From Streptomyces bacillaris (GTDB lineage: Bacteria; Actinomycetota; Actinomycetes; Streptomycetales; Streptomycetaceae), in NCBI RefSeq assembly GCF_003268675.1, contig NZ_CP029378.1, forward strand, positions 2,356,001 through 2,420,000: 64,000 bases of DNA, written 5' to 3'. A program made the translations under genes and the position numbers. The notes under the pieces were generated by a model, which saw nothing but the letters and a program-made list of their open reading frames with translations, did not search any database and was not told the origin of the DNA. Each line of letters opens with the position of its first letter. Within the stretch, counting starts at the first letter, position 1. This document shows, piece after piece, positions 35,753 through 44,883 of this stretch.

Positions 35753-36715
35753 ATGACCGCAAGCATCATGCGTCGCAAGACCGCCAAGTCCCGGATTGCG
35801 GCGGTCGGCGCCATCGCGGTCGCCGGCTCCCTGCTGCTCACCGCCTGTGGCGACCAGACCGACAGCGCGTCCTCGGGGAGCGGCGACAGCACCGCCACCA
35901 AGGCCGGCGCGCCGCTCTTCTCGAAGCTGCCCGAGAAGTACCAGAAGTCGGGCGTCATCAAGGTCGGCACGAACGCCGAGTACGCCCCGATGGAGTCCGT
36001 CGAGAACGGCAAGATCGTGGGTGTCGACCCCGACATCGCCGCGGAGCTGGGCAAGAAGCTGGGCGTGAAGTTCGAGTTCACCTCCGGCAACTTCGACGGG
36101 CTGATCACCGCCCTGAACTCCGGCCGCCACGACATCGCCATGTCGTCCATCACGGACAACAAGCAGCGCCAGGAGGGCCTGGACGACGCCGGCAAGAAGC
36201 TGGGTCCGGGCGTCGACTTCGTCGACTACTTCCTCGCCGGTACCGCCGTGTACACGAAGAAGGGCAACCCGCAGAACATCAAGTCCATCGAGGACCTCTG
36301 CGGGAAGACCGCCTCCGTGCAGCGCGGCACCACCTACGAGGAGGCCCTCAAGAAGCAGTCCAAGGCCTGTACGGACGGCGGCGAGAAGGCCATCAAGATC
36401 GAGTCGTTCGAGAACGACACCGAGGCCCAGACCCGGGTCAAGTCCGGCGGCGCGGTCGCCGGGGTCAACGACTACCCGGTCGCGGTCGACCTGGCCCGCA
36501 AGGCCGACGGCGGCAACGCCTTCGAGGTCGTCGGCGAGCAGATCGACGCCGGCCCGTTCGGCATCGCCGTCAAGAAGGACAACACCGGGCTGCGGGACGC
36601 CCTGAAGGAAGCCGTCGACGCGATCATCGCCGACGGTTCGTACCAGAAGGTGCTCGACAAGTGGGGCGCCGGCACGGGAGCGATCGACAAGGCCGCCATC
36701 AACGGCGGCAAGTGA
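35753..36715 (+). CDS. Polar amino acid ABC transporter substrate-binding lipoprotein
   Basis: A 320-residue family 3 solute-binding protein. A basic N-terminus and hydrophobic core end in a lipobox (LLLTACGD), with the Cys near residue 27. The mature protein shows GVIKVGTNAEYAPMESVENGKIVGVDPDIA (read in sections), FDGLITALNSGRHDIAMSSITD and CGKTASVQRGTTYEEAL, typical of glutamate/glutamine or cystine-binding proteins. It delivers the amino acid to the permease and ATPase encoded next. GGAGG lies 8 nt upstream of the ATG. Confidence 0.93.
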   Translation: MTASIMRRKTAKSRIAAVGAIAVAGSLLLTACGDQTDSASSGSGDSTATKAGAPLFSKLPEKYQKSGVIKVGTNAEYAPMESVENGKIVGVDPDIAAELGKKLGVKFEFTSGNFDGLITALNSGRHDIAMSSITDNKQRQEGLDDAGKKLGPGVDFVDYFLAGTAVYTKKGNPQNIKSIEDLCGKTASVQRGTTYEEALKKQSKACTDGGEKAIKIESFENDTEAQTRVKSGGAVAGVNDYPVAVDLARKADGGNAFEVVGEQIDAGPFGIAVKKDNTGLRDALKEAVDAIIADGSYQKVLDKWGAGTGAIDKAAINGGK

Positions 36716-36743
36716 CCGGACGCTCCACTGAAGGGCAGTCACC

Positions 36744-37712
36744 ATGACTGACAAGTTCGACAAGACACCCGCCGCCTCACCGGCGGGCCCGGTGTCCGTC
36801 TCCGAGGGCGCCACCACGGCCCCGGAGAACATCAGGGCCATCCCGGTCCGCCATGTCGGCCGCTGGATCAGCGGTGCCGTGGTCATCGGCCTCCTCGTCG
36901 CCCTCGGGTACGCCTTCTCGCAGGGCAACATCCAGTGGCAGGCGGTGGGCGACAAGCTGTTCGACAGCACCGTCATCGCCGGAGCGGGCCGCACCCTGCT
37001 GATCAGCATCCTCGCGATGGTGCTCGGCGTGATCCTCGGTGTGGTCCTGGCCGTGATGCGGCTCTCGAAGAACCCGGTCACCAGCTGGGTGGCCTGGCTG
37101 TACATCTGGTTCTTCCGGGGCACCCCGGTCTACGTACAGCTGCTGCTCTGGTTCAACCTGGCGCTGATCTTCCCGATCCTGAACATCCCGTTCATCTACA
37201 AGGACGAGATGACGGACGTCATGACCCCGTTCATGTGCGCCCTGCTGGGGCTCGCGCTGAACGAGGCCGCCTACATGGCGGAGATCTGCCGCGCCGGCAT
37301 CCAGTCGGTCGACGAGGGCCAGACCGAGGCATCGCACGCGCTCGGCATGACCCAGGCGAAGACCATGCGCCGCGTGGTCCTGCCGCAGGCGCTGCGGGTG
37401 ATCATCCCGCCGACCGGCAACGAGTTCATCAACATGCTGAAGACCTCCTCGCTGGTCTACGCGGTCACGTACAACGAGCTGCTCCGCTCCACCTCGCAGA
37501 TCGGCTCCACGTCGTACGCCGTCATGGAGATGCTGTTCGTCGCGTCCATCTGGTACATCGTGATGACCAGCGTGTTCAGCGTCGGCCAGTACTACCTGGA
37601 GCGCCGCTACGCCCGTGGCTCGCTGCGCTCGCTGCCGCTCACCCCGTGGCAGCGCGTCAAGGTCAACCTCGCCGCGTTCAGCAACCGGCCCTCCGGAGGT
37701 GTCTCCTCATGA
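36744..37712 (+). CDS. Amino acid ABC transporter permease
   Basis: A 322-residue HisM/GlnP-type permease. A 40-residue N-terminal cytoplasmic region precedes about five membrane helices; the family motif is [29 protein letters not shown] (the EAA loop that contacts the ATPase, read in sections), followed by [19 protein letters not shown] single permease implies a homodimer. It starts 28 nt after the binding-protein gene and overlaps the ATPase gene by ATGA. Confidence 0.94.
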   Translation: MTDKFDKTPAASPAGPVSVSEGATTAPENIRAIPVRHVGRWISGAVVIGLLVALGYAFSQGNIQWQAVGDKLFDSTVIAGAGRTLLISILAMVLGVILGVVLAVMRLSKNPVTSWVAWLYIWFFRGTPVYVQLLLWFNLALIFPILNIPFIYKDEMTDVMTPFMCALLGLALNEAAYMAEICRAGIQSVDEGQTEASHALGMTQAKTMRRVVLPQALRVIIPPTGNEFINMLKTSSLVYAVTYNELLRSTSQIGSTSYAVMEMLFVASIWYIVMTSVFSVGQYYLERRYARGSLRSLPLTPWQRVKVNLAAFSNRPSGGVSS

Positions 37713-38473
37713 CCACTCCCATGGTGAAGGCCGAGGGCGTCCACAAGTCCTTCGGCGCAGCCCACATCCTCAAGGGGATCGACCTGGAGGTCGCCCCGCG
37801 TGAGGTGTTCTGCCTGATCGGCCCGTCCGGCTCCGGCAAGTCGACCTTCCTGCGGTGCATCAACCACCTGGAGAAGATCAACGCCGGCCGGCTCTCGGTC
37901 GACGGCGAGCTGGTCGGCTACCGGCAGAAGGGCGACAAGCTCTACGAGATGAAGGACAGCGAGGTCGCCCTCCAGCGCCGTGACATCGGCATGGTCTTCC
38001 AGCGCTTCAACCTGTTCCCGCACATGACGGCCCTGGAGAACGTCATGGAGGCGCCGATCCAGGTCAAGGGCGAGGCCAAGGCCGTGGCCCGGGCCCGCGC
38101 CGAGAAGCTGCTGGACCGGGTGGGCCTCGGCGACAAGGCGAAGAACTACCCCACGCAGCTCTCCGGCGGCCAGCAGCAGCGCGTCGCCATCGCCCGCGCG
38201 CTGGCGATGGAGCCGAAGCTGATGCTCTTCGACGAGCCGACCTCCGCGCTCGACCCGGAGCTGGTGGGTGACGTCCTGGACGTCATGCGCGGCCTGGCCG
38301 AGGACGGGATGACGATGGTGGTCGTCACCCACGAGATGGGCTTCGCCCGCGAGGTGGGCGACGCGCTGGTCTTCATGGACGACGGCGTGGTGGTCGAGTC
38401 GGGCCACCCGCGCGACGTCCTGACCAACCCGCAGCACGACCGGACGAAGTCGTTCCTGTCGAAGGTGCTGTAG
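37709..38473 (+). CDS. Amino acid ABC transporter ATP-binding protein
   Basis: A 254-residue ATPase of the GlnQ/HisP group. Walker A is GPSGSGKST near 40, the Q-loop lies in [19 protein letters not shown], the signature is [17 protein letters not shown], Walker B is [14 protein letters not shown] and the switch His is in [10 protein letters not shown]. It energises uptake through the permease. The short insertion [18 protein letters not shown] before the Q-loop is slightly longer than in GlnQ. Confidence 0.95.
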   Translation: MTTPMVKAEGVHKSFGAAHILKGIDLEVAPREVFCLIGPSGSGKSTFLRCINHLEKINAGRLSVDGELVGYRQKGDKLYEMKDSEVALQRRDIGMVFQRFNLFPHMTALENVMEAPIQVKGEAKAVARARAEKLLDRVGLGDKAKNYPTQLSGGQQQRVAIARALAMEPKLMLFDEPTSALDPELVGDVLDVMRGLAEDGMTMVVVTHEMGFAREVGDALVFMDDGVVVESGHPRDVLTNPQHDRTKSFLSKVL

Positions 38474-38497
38474 CTCGCTGCAGTTGGCTCCATGAGA

Positions 38498-38532
38498 GAG
38501 GGCGGTACGGACACGATGTCCGTACCGCCCTC
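38498..38532 (+). terminator. Strong terminator after the amino-acid ABC operon
   Basis: Two perfectly complementary 16-nt arms (38498-38513 and 38517-38532) enclose a 3-nt loop. It lies between the ATPase stop and the 3' end of the convergent methyltransferase gene. Confidence 0.8.
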
Positions 38533-38550
38533 CGTCCGTTCCCCGCCCGC

Positions 38551-39312
38551 CTACTTCACGGCGAGGACGAGGCTGTCGGAGGGCGAGGCCCAGACCGTGC
38601 GGGCCTCGGCGAAGCCGGAGGCGAGCAGGGTGCGGGCGTGCCAGGCGGCGGAGGGCATGTCGCCGTCGGCGTGCTCGCCGTAGATGGCGAACCGTTCGGC
38701 GGTGGGCCCGGCGAGTACGGGGTCCGCGGCGGCGAGCGCCCACCAGTCGGCCCAGTCCAGGGCGCCGGCGGCCTTGGCGCGGTCCATGCCGGCGTGCCGG
38801 TGGGCGCGTTCGGCGGCGTTGATCCGGGGGGTGTCGGGGTCGATGGTGCGGTCGGCGTTCATGAAGACCCCGCCGTCCCGGACGAGCCTGCCGAGCTGCC
38901 CGTACAGCGCGGCCAGCGGCTCACTGTGCAGCCAGTGCAGGGCGGTGGCGGTGAGGACGGCGTCGTACGAGGTGTGGGGCAGCCCGGCGGTCCACTCCGG
39001 GTCCTTCAGGTCGGCGGTGACGAAGGTGACCCGGTCGTCGCCCTCGAAGGTGCCGCGGGCTATCGCCAGGAGCGCGGGGTCGAGGTCGACGCCAGTGCTG
39101 GTGGCGTCCGGGAACCGCTGGAGGAGCCGGTCCGTAATACTTCCCGTACCGCACGCGAGGTCCAGGACCCGGGGCGCGGGGCCGACGACAGCCTCGACCA
39201 TGTCCAGCATCACCCGGAACCGCTCCTCGCGGTCGGGCATGTACCACTCCTGCTGCCGGTCCCAGCTCTCCTGCCAGGACCGCCAGTCGGTGCTCGTCCC
39301 CGTCTCCGTCAC
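38551..39312 (-). CDS. Class I SAM-dependent methyltransferase
   Basis: A 253-residue methyltransferase. Motif I is RVLDLACGTGSITDRLL near 50, then the acidic TGVDLDPALLAIARG, TADLKDPEW, and YDAVLTATALHWLHSEPLAAL, as in UbiE/trans-aconitate-like methyltransferases. The acceptor is unknown. The GTG at 39312 is preferred because GGGGAGG lies 6 nt upstream; an upstream extension of 12 residues is possible. It is divergent from the CGNR gene. Confidence 0.88.
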   Translation of the reverse strand: MTETGTSTDWRSWQESWDRQQEWYMPDREERFRVMLDMVEAVVGPAPRVLDLACGTGSITDRLLQRFPDATSTGVDLDPALLAIARGTFEGDDRVTFVTADLKDPEWTAGLPHTSYDAVLTATALHWLHSEPLAALYGQLGRLVRDGGVFMNADRTIDPDTPRINAAERAHRHAGMDRAKAAGALDWADWWALAAADPVLAGPTAERFAIYGEHADGDMPSAAWHARTLLASGFAEARTVWASPSDSLVLAVK

Positions 39313-39400
39313 GCCAACCTCCCCAGTAAGCCTCTCAACACCGACCACCCATTACACTGGCCGACACTCCGACCCTAGACCGCGCCCGTAAGGACTACAA

Positions 39401-40021
39401 GTGGAACTGGCCTATTACTCGGACTACGCCGTGCGCCTGGTCAACACCGAGGAGCCGGCCCGCAACAAGGACGCCCTCACCTCGGTCGACGCGGTACGGG
39501 AGCTGTTCGGCGCCAACCAGCAGGCGGCGCGGCGGACGACGGAGGCGGACGTGACCCGCTTCCGTTCCGTACGGGGACGGCTCCGCGCGGTCTTCGAGGC
39601 GGCGGACGACGGCGACGAGACGCTCGCGGTGGACCTGCTCAACTCGCTGCTGCTGGAGTTCCCGGTGAGCCCGCAGATCTCCGGCCACGACGTCCGGGAC
39701 GACGACGGCAGGCCGGACTGGCACATGCACCTGGCCGACCACCCGTCGAACGCCACCGCCGGCTACGCGGCCATCGCGGCGATGGGCCTGGCCTTCCACC
39801 TGACCTCGCACGGCGTGGACCGGCTCGGCCTCTGCGAGGCGTCCCCCTGCCGCAACGCCTACCTGGACACCTCCACCAACCGCTCCCGGCGCTACTGCTC
39901 GGACCGGTGCGCCACCCGGGCCAACGTGGCCGCCTACCGGGCCCGCAAGCGCGCGGAGGCGGACCGGACGGGCCTGAACGCGGAGAGCGCCCAGCCGAGC
40001 ACCTCGGTCACCGACCGCTGA
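39401..40021 (+). CDS. CGNR zinc-finger / ABATE domain protein
   Basis: A 206-residue protein. The N-terminal ABATE-like helical domain (AYYSDYAVRLVNTEEPARN) binds a putative ligand. The C-terminal zinc ribbon has CEASPC and, after a short loop, RRYCSDRCATRANVAAYRARKR, giving four Cys ligands; the CGNR signature has diverged to CATRAN. These proteins are thought to be transcription regulators. Its last 88 nt overlap the 3' end of the leftward sodX gene on the opposite strand. Confidence 0.88.
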   Translation: MELAYYSDYAVRLVNTEEPARNKDALTSVDAVRELFGANQQAARRTTEADVTRFRSVRGRLRAVFEAADDGDETLAVDLLNSLLLEFPVSPQISGHDVRDDDGRPDWHMHLADHPSNATAGYAAIAAMGLAFHLTSHGVDRLGLCEASPCRNAYLDTSTNRSRRYCSDRCATRANVAAYRARKRAEADRTGLNAESAQPSTSVTDR

Positions 40022-40371
40022 CCCCTGGGCGTCTTCGCCGGAGGCCGGTAGCGGGCCCGCACCCGGGCGAGCACCAGTTCCTCGGGCACGACCCCGTAGT
40101 CCGTACTGTCCCCGCCCGCGAAGGTGTTGTCGCCCCGCACCCACCAGCCGCCCGGCCGCCGTTCGACCGCCCGCTTCACCACCAGCAGGTCCTGCTGGAA
40201 GGGGTGACGCAGGATCACCACGTCACCGGCGCGCACCAGCGCCCCGTACTGCACCAGGAGCAGGTCCCCGTGGTAGAGCGTGGGCACCATCGAAGGCCCC
40301 GTCACCTCCACCACCCGCAACGGCCGCCGCCCGCCCCGCCCGCCTCCGGACACCCGTCCCCACTGCGGCAT
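39934..40371 (-). CDS. sodX: Nickel-SOD maturation protease SodX (S26 signal-peptidase-like)
   Basis: A 145-residue S24/S26-type peptidase. GPSMVPTLYHGDLLLV carries the catalytic Ser near residue 25 and DLLVVKRAVERR the catalytic Lys; RGDNTFAGGDSTDYG is a further family motif. SodX is thought to remove the N-terminal leader of pro-SodN so that His1 and Cys2 can bind nickel. It is divergent from sodN. The ATG at 40371 is chosen for a GGAGG 8 nt upstream; a longer form from 40434 is possible. Confidence 0.9.
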   Translation of the reverse strand: MPQWGRVSGGGRGGRRPLRVVEVTGPSMVPTLYHGDLLLVQYGALVRAGDVVILRHPFQQDLLVVKRAVERRPGGWWVRGDNTFAGGDSTDYGVVPEELVLARVRARYRPPAKTPRGQRSVTEVLGWALSAFRPVRSASARLRAR

Positions 40372-40555
40372 CTCGGCCACCTCCCGCTCCTCCTCCGGCA
40401 CACCGTCCCGCGTACCGCGTTCCGCTCCGTACATTCGGCCGACGGCCCGAATCCCACCCCGGACTTTTGACCTAAGCCCCAGGGGCAGCCACGGAAAGCC
40501 GCGCTCCACGGAGTAATGTCCCACCTGAGAAGACGATCACGAGGAGGACAGCTCC

Positions 40556-40951
40556 ATGCTTTCCCGCCTGTTTGCCCCCAAGGTGAAGGTCAGCGCCCAC
40601 TGCGACCTGCCCTGCGGCGTCTACGACCCGGCCCAGGCCCGCATCGAGGCCGAGTCGGTCAAGGCCGTCCAGGAGAAGTACCAGGCCAACGAGGACGCGG
40701 ACTTCCGCACCCGCGCCGTCCTGATCAAGGAACAGCGCGCCGAGCTCGCGAAGCACCACGTCTCGGTGCTCTGGAGCGACTACTTCAAGCCCCCGCACTT
40801 CGAGAAGTACCCGGAGCTGCACCAGCTCATCAACGACACCCTGAAGGCGCTCTCCGCGGCCAAGGGCTCGAACGACCCGAAGACGGGCCAGAAGGCGCTG
40901 GACCTGATCGCCGAGGTCGACCGGATCTTCTGGGAGACCAAGAAGGCCTGA
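40556..40951 (+). CDS. sodN: Nickel-containing superoxide dismutase precursor
   Basis: A 131-residue precursor. After a 14-residue leader (MLSRLFAPKVKVSA) comes the nickel hook HCDLPCGVYDPAQARIEA: His1, Cys2 and Cys6 of the mature protein coordinate nickel. The rest is the four-helix bundle of the family. It dismutates superoxide in the cytoplasm as a hexamer. A strong GAGGAGG precedes the ATG. In S. coelicolor sodN expression requires nickel through the Nur regulator system; I see no confident Nur box here. Confidence 0.98.
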   Translation: MLSRLFAPKVKVSAHCDLPCGVYDPAQARIEAESVKAVQEKYQANEDADFRTRAVLIKEQRAELAKHHVSVLWSDYFKPPHFEKYPELHQLINDTLKALSAAKGSNDPKTGQKALDLIAEVDRIFWETKKA

Positions 40952-41128
40952 CCTCTGGTTGGGCGTTCTGACCTGCGGTTTCGCGGGTCGTGTCGCCTAC
41001 CTGTCCGCACCCGGCCCGCAGGCCGCCGACCACCGGTGGCCGTCGCGGGCCGGGTGCGGTCTTTCCGCCCGGCGTTCTTCGCCCGTCCCCCACCCGGCCG
41101 CCGTACCCCGTTCCGTAGGATCGGCTCC

Positions 41129-42334
41129 GTGACTACGGGGAACGGGGCAGTGACAGGGAGCGGTACGGCGGTGATGGCCGCGCCGCCCACCGGGATCGAG
41201 CGCGCGCTGTCGGCGGCCGTCGCGGGCGGCAGTGGTGCGGGGCGGGGTGGCGGGGACGCGGTGGTGGAGGTGCTTGCGCGGACCCGGCTGTATGTGCTCG
41301 TCGCCCGGCTGCACGCGGACACCCCCGGGTGGACGGCCCCGCTGCCCACGATCCGCGACGAGGCGACCCGGCGGACCTGTGTGCCGGTGCTGACCCCGGG
41401 GATGGTGCCGCCCTGGCATCCGGAGTGGGTCTTCCGGGCGGTGAGCCTCGGTGAGCTGGCCCGGACCTGGCCGTACGACGTGCGCCGGCTGGCGGTGAAC
41501 CACGGCACTCCGTACGCGGCGATGGTCGACGCCCGGCCCAGGCAGCTGAAGGCCTGGCTCAGGGCCGACGAGCGCACCGGCGGGCACGAGCACGGTGTCC
41601 TGCTCACCGACGGCGGCGGGCCGCTGCACGGGCCGCTCGCCCACGGGCTGGCGCTCGGCGCCCACCTCGCCGTCACCAACGGCCTGATCTGGAACCGGCT
41701 CGGCGCCGCCTACGAGGAGTACGCGGGCGACCGCGACCGGCTCCGCAGCCCGTGGGGCATCCAGCACCGCGCCGCGTACCGCGACCGCCTCGCGTCGCTG
41801 ATGGAGTGCCAACTCGTGGGCCGTGTGCAGGAGTCCGTGCTGCACGTCCGGCGCACCCTCACCGCCCGGCTGGGGCGCACACCGACGCGCGAGGAGTGGG
41901 CGGAGGCGGTGGCCCGGATGTTCCCGGTGCCCGACGCCTACGACCGGACGGTCGCGGACCGGGCGCTCGACCACATCCCCCGGTACGAGGAGCGGCTCCG
42001 GGCCGACGGCGCGCTCGCCCCGGACGGGCGCGTCGACACACTGGCCGCCTTCGACCTCGGCCGGGCCGTCAACGTCGTACGGCTCGCGCTCGGCGCCCGG
42101 TACACCGATCCGTACGAGGCCGAGCAGGACGTACTGCGCATCGGCCGACTCGCCCGGCAGGCCTACCCGTCGTGGGCGGACTTCTCCCTCGGCTACCTGA
42201 TGGCCCGTCTGGTGCACCGGGCCGAGGACGACGGCCCGGAGGCGGCGGAGTCCACGTACCGGCAGTCGCTCACCGAGCACCGCATCCTCACCGAGGACCC
42301 CGCCGGCCCCTACCGGAACCTCCCCTGGTCATGA
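41129..42334 (+). CDS. DUF1266 domain protein (paralogue 1)
   Basis: A 401-residue protein. Two similar halves carry LHGPLAHGLALGAHLAVTNGLIWN and, near the C-terminus, AAFDLGRAVNVVRLALGARYTDPYEAEQDVL with WADFSLGYLMARL, which fit the DUF1266 pattern. It has no signal or membrane segment and its function is unknown. The GTG at 41129 has TAGGA 8 nt upstream. The stop overlaps the ATG of the second DUF1266 gene (ATGA), so the pair is co-translated. Confidence 0.8.
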   Translation: MTTGNGAVTGSGTAVMAAPPTGIERALSAAVAGGSGAGRGGGDAVVEVLARTRLYVLVARLHADTPGWTAPLPTIRDEATRRTCVPVLTPGMVPPWHPEWVFRAVSLGELARTWPYDVRRLAVNHGTPYAAMVDARPRQLKAWLRADERTGGHEHGVLLTDGGGPLHGPLAHGLALGAHLAVTNGLIWNRLGAAYEEYAGDRDRLRSPWGIQHRAAYRDRLASLMECQLVGRVQESVLHVRRTLTARLGRTPTREEWAEAVARMFPVPDAYDRTVADRALDHIPRYEERLRADGALAPDGRVDTLAAFDLGRAVNVVRLALGARYTDPYEAEQDVLRIGRLARQAYPSWADFSLGYLMARLVHRAEDDGPEAAESTYRQSLTEHRILTEDPAGPYRNLPWS

Positions 42335-43530
42335 CCCCGACCCGCCACACGAGTCACACGAACCGCGTGAGCCACGCGAACGAGGCCCCGGTCCCCTGGA
42401 TTCCGCCCGCCGAGACCGAGCAGTTCCTCCACGAGGCGACCCTGCGCGGTGACGCGCGGGCCCAACTCGCCGCGCTGGCCGGGGCCGAGCTGTACATCCC
42501 GGCCCCGCGCGCCGAGGCGGACGCGAAGCCGGACACCATCACCTGGCGCGCCCACCGCGACCCGTCGGGCTTCGTCTGCCGGCCCGTCCTCACCCGGGGC
42601 ATGCTGCCCGCCTGGCATCCGGACTGGGTCTTCCACGGGGTCTCGCTGCGCTGGGTGGCCGAGTTCGACTGGCCCGAGGCGGGGATGTTCCTGGGCGTGA
42701 ACGTGGGCACGCCCGGCCAGCTCCTGCTGCCCGCCACCCCGACCGAACGGGCCCGCTGGCAGCGGGCGTACGCGGAGAACGACCGCCTCCGGGAGAACCG
42801 GTTCCTCGCGCTGCGCCACGGCGCGCTGCACGGTCCGCTGGCCTACGGGCTGGCCTGCGGGGCGCACCTGGCGATCAGGAACGCGGTGCCGTGGAACGAG
42901 GTCGGCACGGTCTACCGCGAGTACACCACCGAGCGCGACCTGCTCCGCGACTCCTGGGGCATCACCGACCACGCCGGGTGGCGCCGCGAGCTCGACGCCC
43001 TGCTGGACGCCCGCAACAGCCCGCCGGAGCCCGACTTCGTGCTGCGCGCCCGCGAGCAACTGGCGGCCGCGCTCGGAGAGCTGCCCTCCGCCGACCTGTG
43101 GCGGGAGACGGCCGCCGGTCACGCCCAGGACCTCGGGGCCGACGCGGCGGCGGTGAAGGGCATCGAGGATCTCGTACGGCGGATCATGCGGTACGAGGCC
43201 CGGTTCCGCGCGGACGGGCTGCTGGCGCCGGACGGCCGGGTGCGCACCACGGTCGCGTACGACTACGGGCGGGCGGTGAACCTGGCGCGCTGGGGGCTCT
43301 CGGCCCGCTACTGCGCCCCGGCCGACGCCGAGCAGGCCATCGTCTACGCCGGGGCGCTGAGCAAGTCGGCCCACCGGTCGTGGGAGGAGTTCTCGGCGGG
43401 GTACGCGCTGGGGCGGGTGCTGCGGTTCGACGAGGAGGAGTACGGGCCGTTCTACGAGGAGAGCGCCATCGCCCACCGGTTGCTGACGGAGAGCGAGGGC
43501 AGCCCCTGGCGCCACATCCCGTGGCGGTGA
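42331..43530 (+). CDS. DUF1266 domain protein (paralogue 2)
   Basis: A 399-residue protein clearly related to the one before it: LHGPLAYGLACGAHLAIRNAVPWNEVGTVYREY and VAYDYGRAVNLARWGLSARYCAPADAEQ, then WEEFSAGYALGRVLRFDEEEYG (read in sections), a better DUF1266 match than its partner. The family is of unknown function. The pair probably arose by tandem duplication and may form a heteromer. Confidence 0.82.
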   Translation: MTPTRHTSHTNRVSHANEAPVPWIPPAETEQFLHEATLRGDARAQLAALAGAELYIPAPRAEADAKPDTITWRAHRDPSGFVCRPVLTRGMLPAWHPDWVFHGVSLRWVAEFDWPEAGMFLGVNVGTPGQLLLPATPTERARWQRAYAENDRLRENRFLALRHGALHGPLAYGLACGAHLAIRNAVPWNEVGTVYREYTTERDLLRDSWGITDHAGWRRELDALLDARNSPPEPDFVLRAREQLAAALGELPSADLWRETAAGHAQDLGADAAAVKGIEDLVRRIMRYEARFRADGLLAPDGRVRTTVAYDYGRAVNLARWGLSARYCAPADAEQAIVYAGALSKSAHRSWEEFSAGYALGRVLRFDEEEYGPFYEESAIAHRLLTESEGSPWRHIPWR

Positions 43531-43568
43531 GCCGGGGAGGGCGGGTCAGCTGCGTGGCGGTCGGCGGC

Positions 43569-43585
43569 GGGGAGCAAAGCTCCCC
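43569..43585. terminator. Bidirectional terminator between DUF1266 and NmrA-like genes
   Basis: GGGGAGC-AAA-GCTCCCC forms a perfect 7-bp stem directly before the stop of the leftward NmrA-like gene and 38 nt after the DUF1266 stop. Confidence 0.65.
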
Positions 43586-43587
43586 CG

Positions 43588-44469
43588 TCATACGCCGGGC
43601 AGCAGGTGGCGGTAGCTCTCCGGGTGTTCCGCCAGGAACGTCGCGAAGTCCATGGCCGGGTGACCGGTCAGCGTGGGCACCGCGTCGGAGACGGCGGCCA
43701 GTTCGCCCGCCGCGATCGCCTCGTACGAGGTGACCCAGCCGGCCACCTCCCACTCCTCGGCCCCGTGTCCGGCCCGGGACGCGTAAGCATCCTCGACGGT
43801 CTCGGGGACGTAGCGGATCGAGCGCCCGCTGGCCCGGCTCAGCTCCTCGGCCGCCTCGGCCAGGGTGAACGCCTCGGGGCCGGTGAGGTCGTAGCCCCGG
43901 CCGTCGTGGGCGGTGGAACCGTCCAGCAGGACGGCGGCCGCCGCGTCCGCGATGTCCTCGTGGGCGACGGCGGCGACGCGGCCGTCACCGGCCGGGCCGC
44001 GCAGCACCCCGTCGGCGCCGGTCATCGCGGGCAGCCCCGCCAGGTACCAGTTGTCCCGCAGGAACGTGTGGCGCACGTCGGCCGTGCGGATGTGGGCCTC
44101 GGTGTGCCAGTGGTCGCGGGCGAAGGTGAACGTGGCGTCGGGAGCGGCGCCCTGGAAGGACACGTACACGATCCGCTCCACGCCCACCGCCACGGCCGCG
44201 TCCACCGCCGTGATGTGCTCGCGCACCCGGTCCGGGCTCTCGTGGGCGGAGACCAGGAAGAGGGTGTGCGCCCCGTCCAGGGCCCGGCGCATGGCCTCCC
44301 CGTCGCCGTAGGGGGCGGCGGGGGCGCGGTCGGCGCCGGGCAGTCCGGGGAGACGGGCCGGGTCGCGGCCGAGGAGGCGTACGGGGACTCCGGTCCGGGC
44401 GAGCCGCTCGGCGACCCGGCCGCCGACGGCTCCGCTCGCTCCGGTCACGGCGGTGAGGGGGCCGGTCAC
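43588..44469 (-). CDS. NmrA-like NAD(P)-binding atypical SDR protein
   Basis: A 293-residue protein. The cofactor loop is AVTGASGAVGGRVAERL at 7-23, followed by PVRLLGRDPARL, FLVSAHESPDRVREHITAVDAAVAVGVERIVYVSFQGAAPD (read in sections) and LRDNWYLAGLPAM. This matches the NmrA/TMR group of atypical short-chain dehydrogenases, which either reduce quinones or sense NAD(P) redox state. It lacks an evident SDR Tyr-x-x-x-Lys pair. It starts at GTG. Confidence 0.86.
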   Translation of the reverse strand: MTGPLTAVTGASGAVGGRVAERLARTGVPVRLLGRDPARLPGLPGADRAPAAPYGDGEAMRRALDGAHTLFLVSAHESPDRVREHITAVDAAVAVGVERIVYVSFQGAAPDATFTFARDHWHTEAHIRTADVRHTFLRDNWYLAGLPAMTGADGVLRGPAGDGRVAAVAHEDIADAAAAVLLDGSTAHDGRGYDLTGPEAFTLAEAAEELSRASGRSIRYVPETVEDAYASRAGHGAEEWEVAGWVTSYEAIAAGELAAVSDAVPTLTGHPAMDFATFLAEHPESYRHLLPGV

Positions 44470-44501
44470 TGGGGTTCGTGTTCCTCTCTTGTCGGTCGGG
44501 G

Positions 44502-44861
44502 TCAGGCTGTTCCTGGCCAGGGCCGCACCTCCACGACCGCCTCGACCGGAAGCGGTCCGTACAGGTGCGGGAACTCCTCGCCGCCCGGCTTCATCGCCTC
44601 GTACCGGACGGGGTCGGTGAGACGGGCGGGGTCGACGACCAGGACCACCAGGTCGTGGCCGTCGGCCCCGTCCCCGCTCTCGCTCCCGTCTCCGTCCCCG
44701 TACAGCATCCTTGCCACGCCCGGCAGTTGGTGGGGCAGCGAGAGATGGATGAAGCCCTCCTCCTGGAGAGTGCGGCCGCGGGTGGACATCTCGTACGTCC
44801 CGGTCCCGCGGGCCGCCTCCCAGAGAGGTGCTTCGGCGAGGTGCAGCAGTGGTTCGGTCAT
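44502..44861 (-). CDS. DUF952 domain protein
   Basis: A 119-residue protein. LLHLAEAPLWEAARGTGTYEMSTRGRTLQEEGFIHLSLPHQLPGVA (read in sections) and FPHLYGPLPVEAVVEV are the DUF952 signatures. The conserved His residues and Arg suggest a ligand-binding or ADP-ribosyl-related fold, but the function is unknown. It lies 32 nt upstream of the NmrA-like gene on the same strand and may be co-transcribed. Confidence 0.88.
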   Translation of the reverse strand: MTEPLLHLAEAPLWEAARGTGTYEMSTRGRTLQEEGFIHLSLPHQLPGVARMLYGDGDGSESGDGADGHDLVVLVVDPARLTDPVRYEAMKPGGEEFPHLYGPLPVEAVVEVRPWPGTA

Positions 44862-44883
44862 CGAACCACGCTAGCGGGTGCTG

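Noticed and set aside
40372..40555. Nur or Fur box between sodX and sodN
   Set aside because: No convincing inverted repeat of that type was found in the divergent region.
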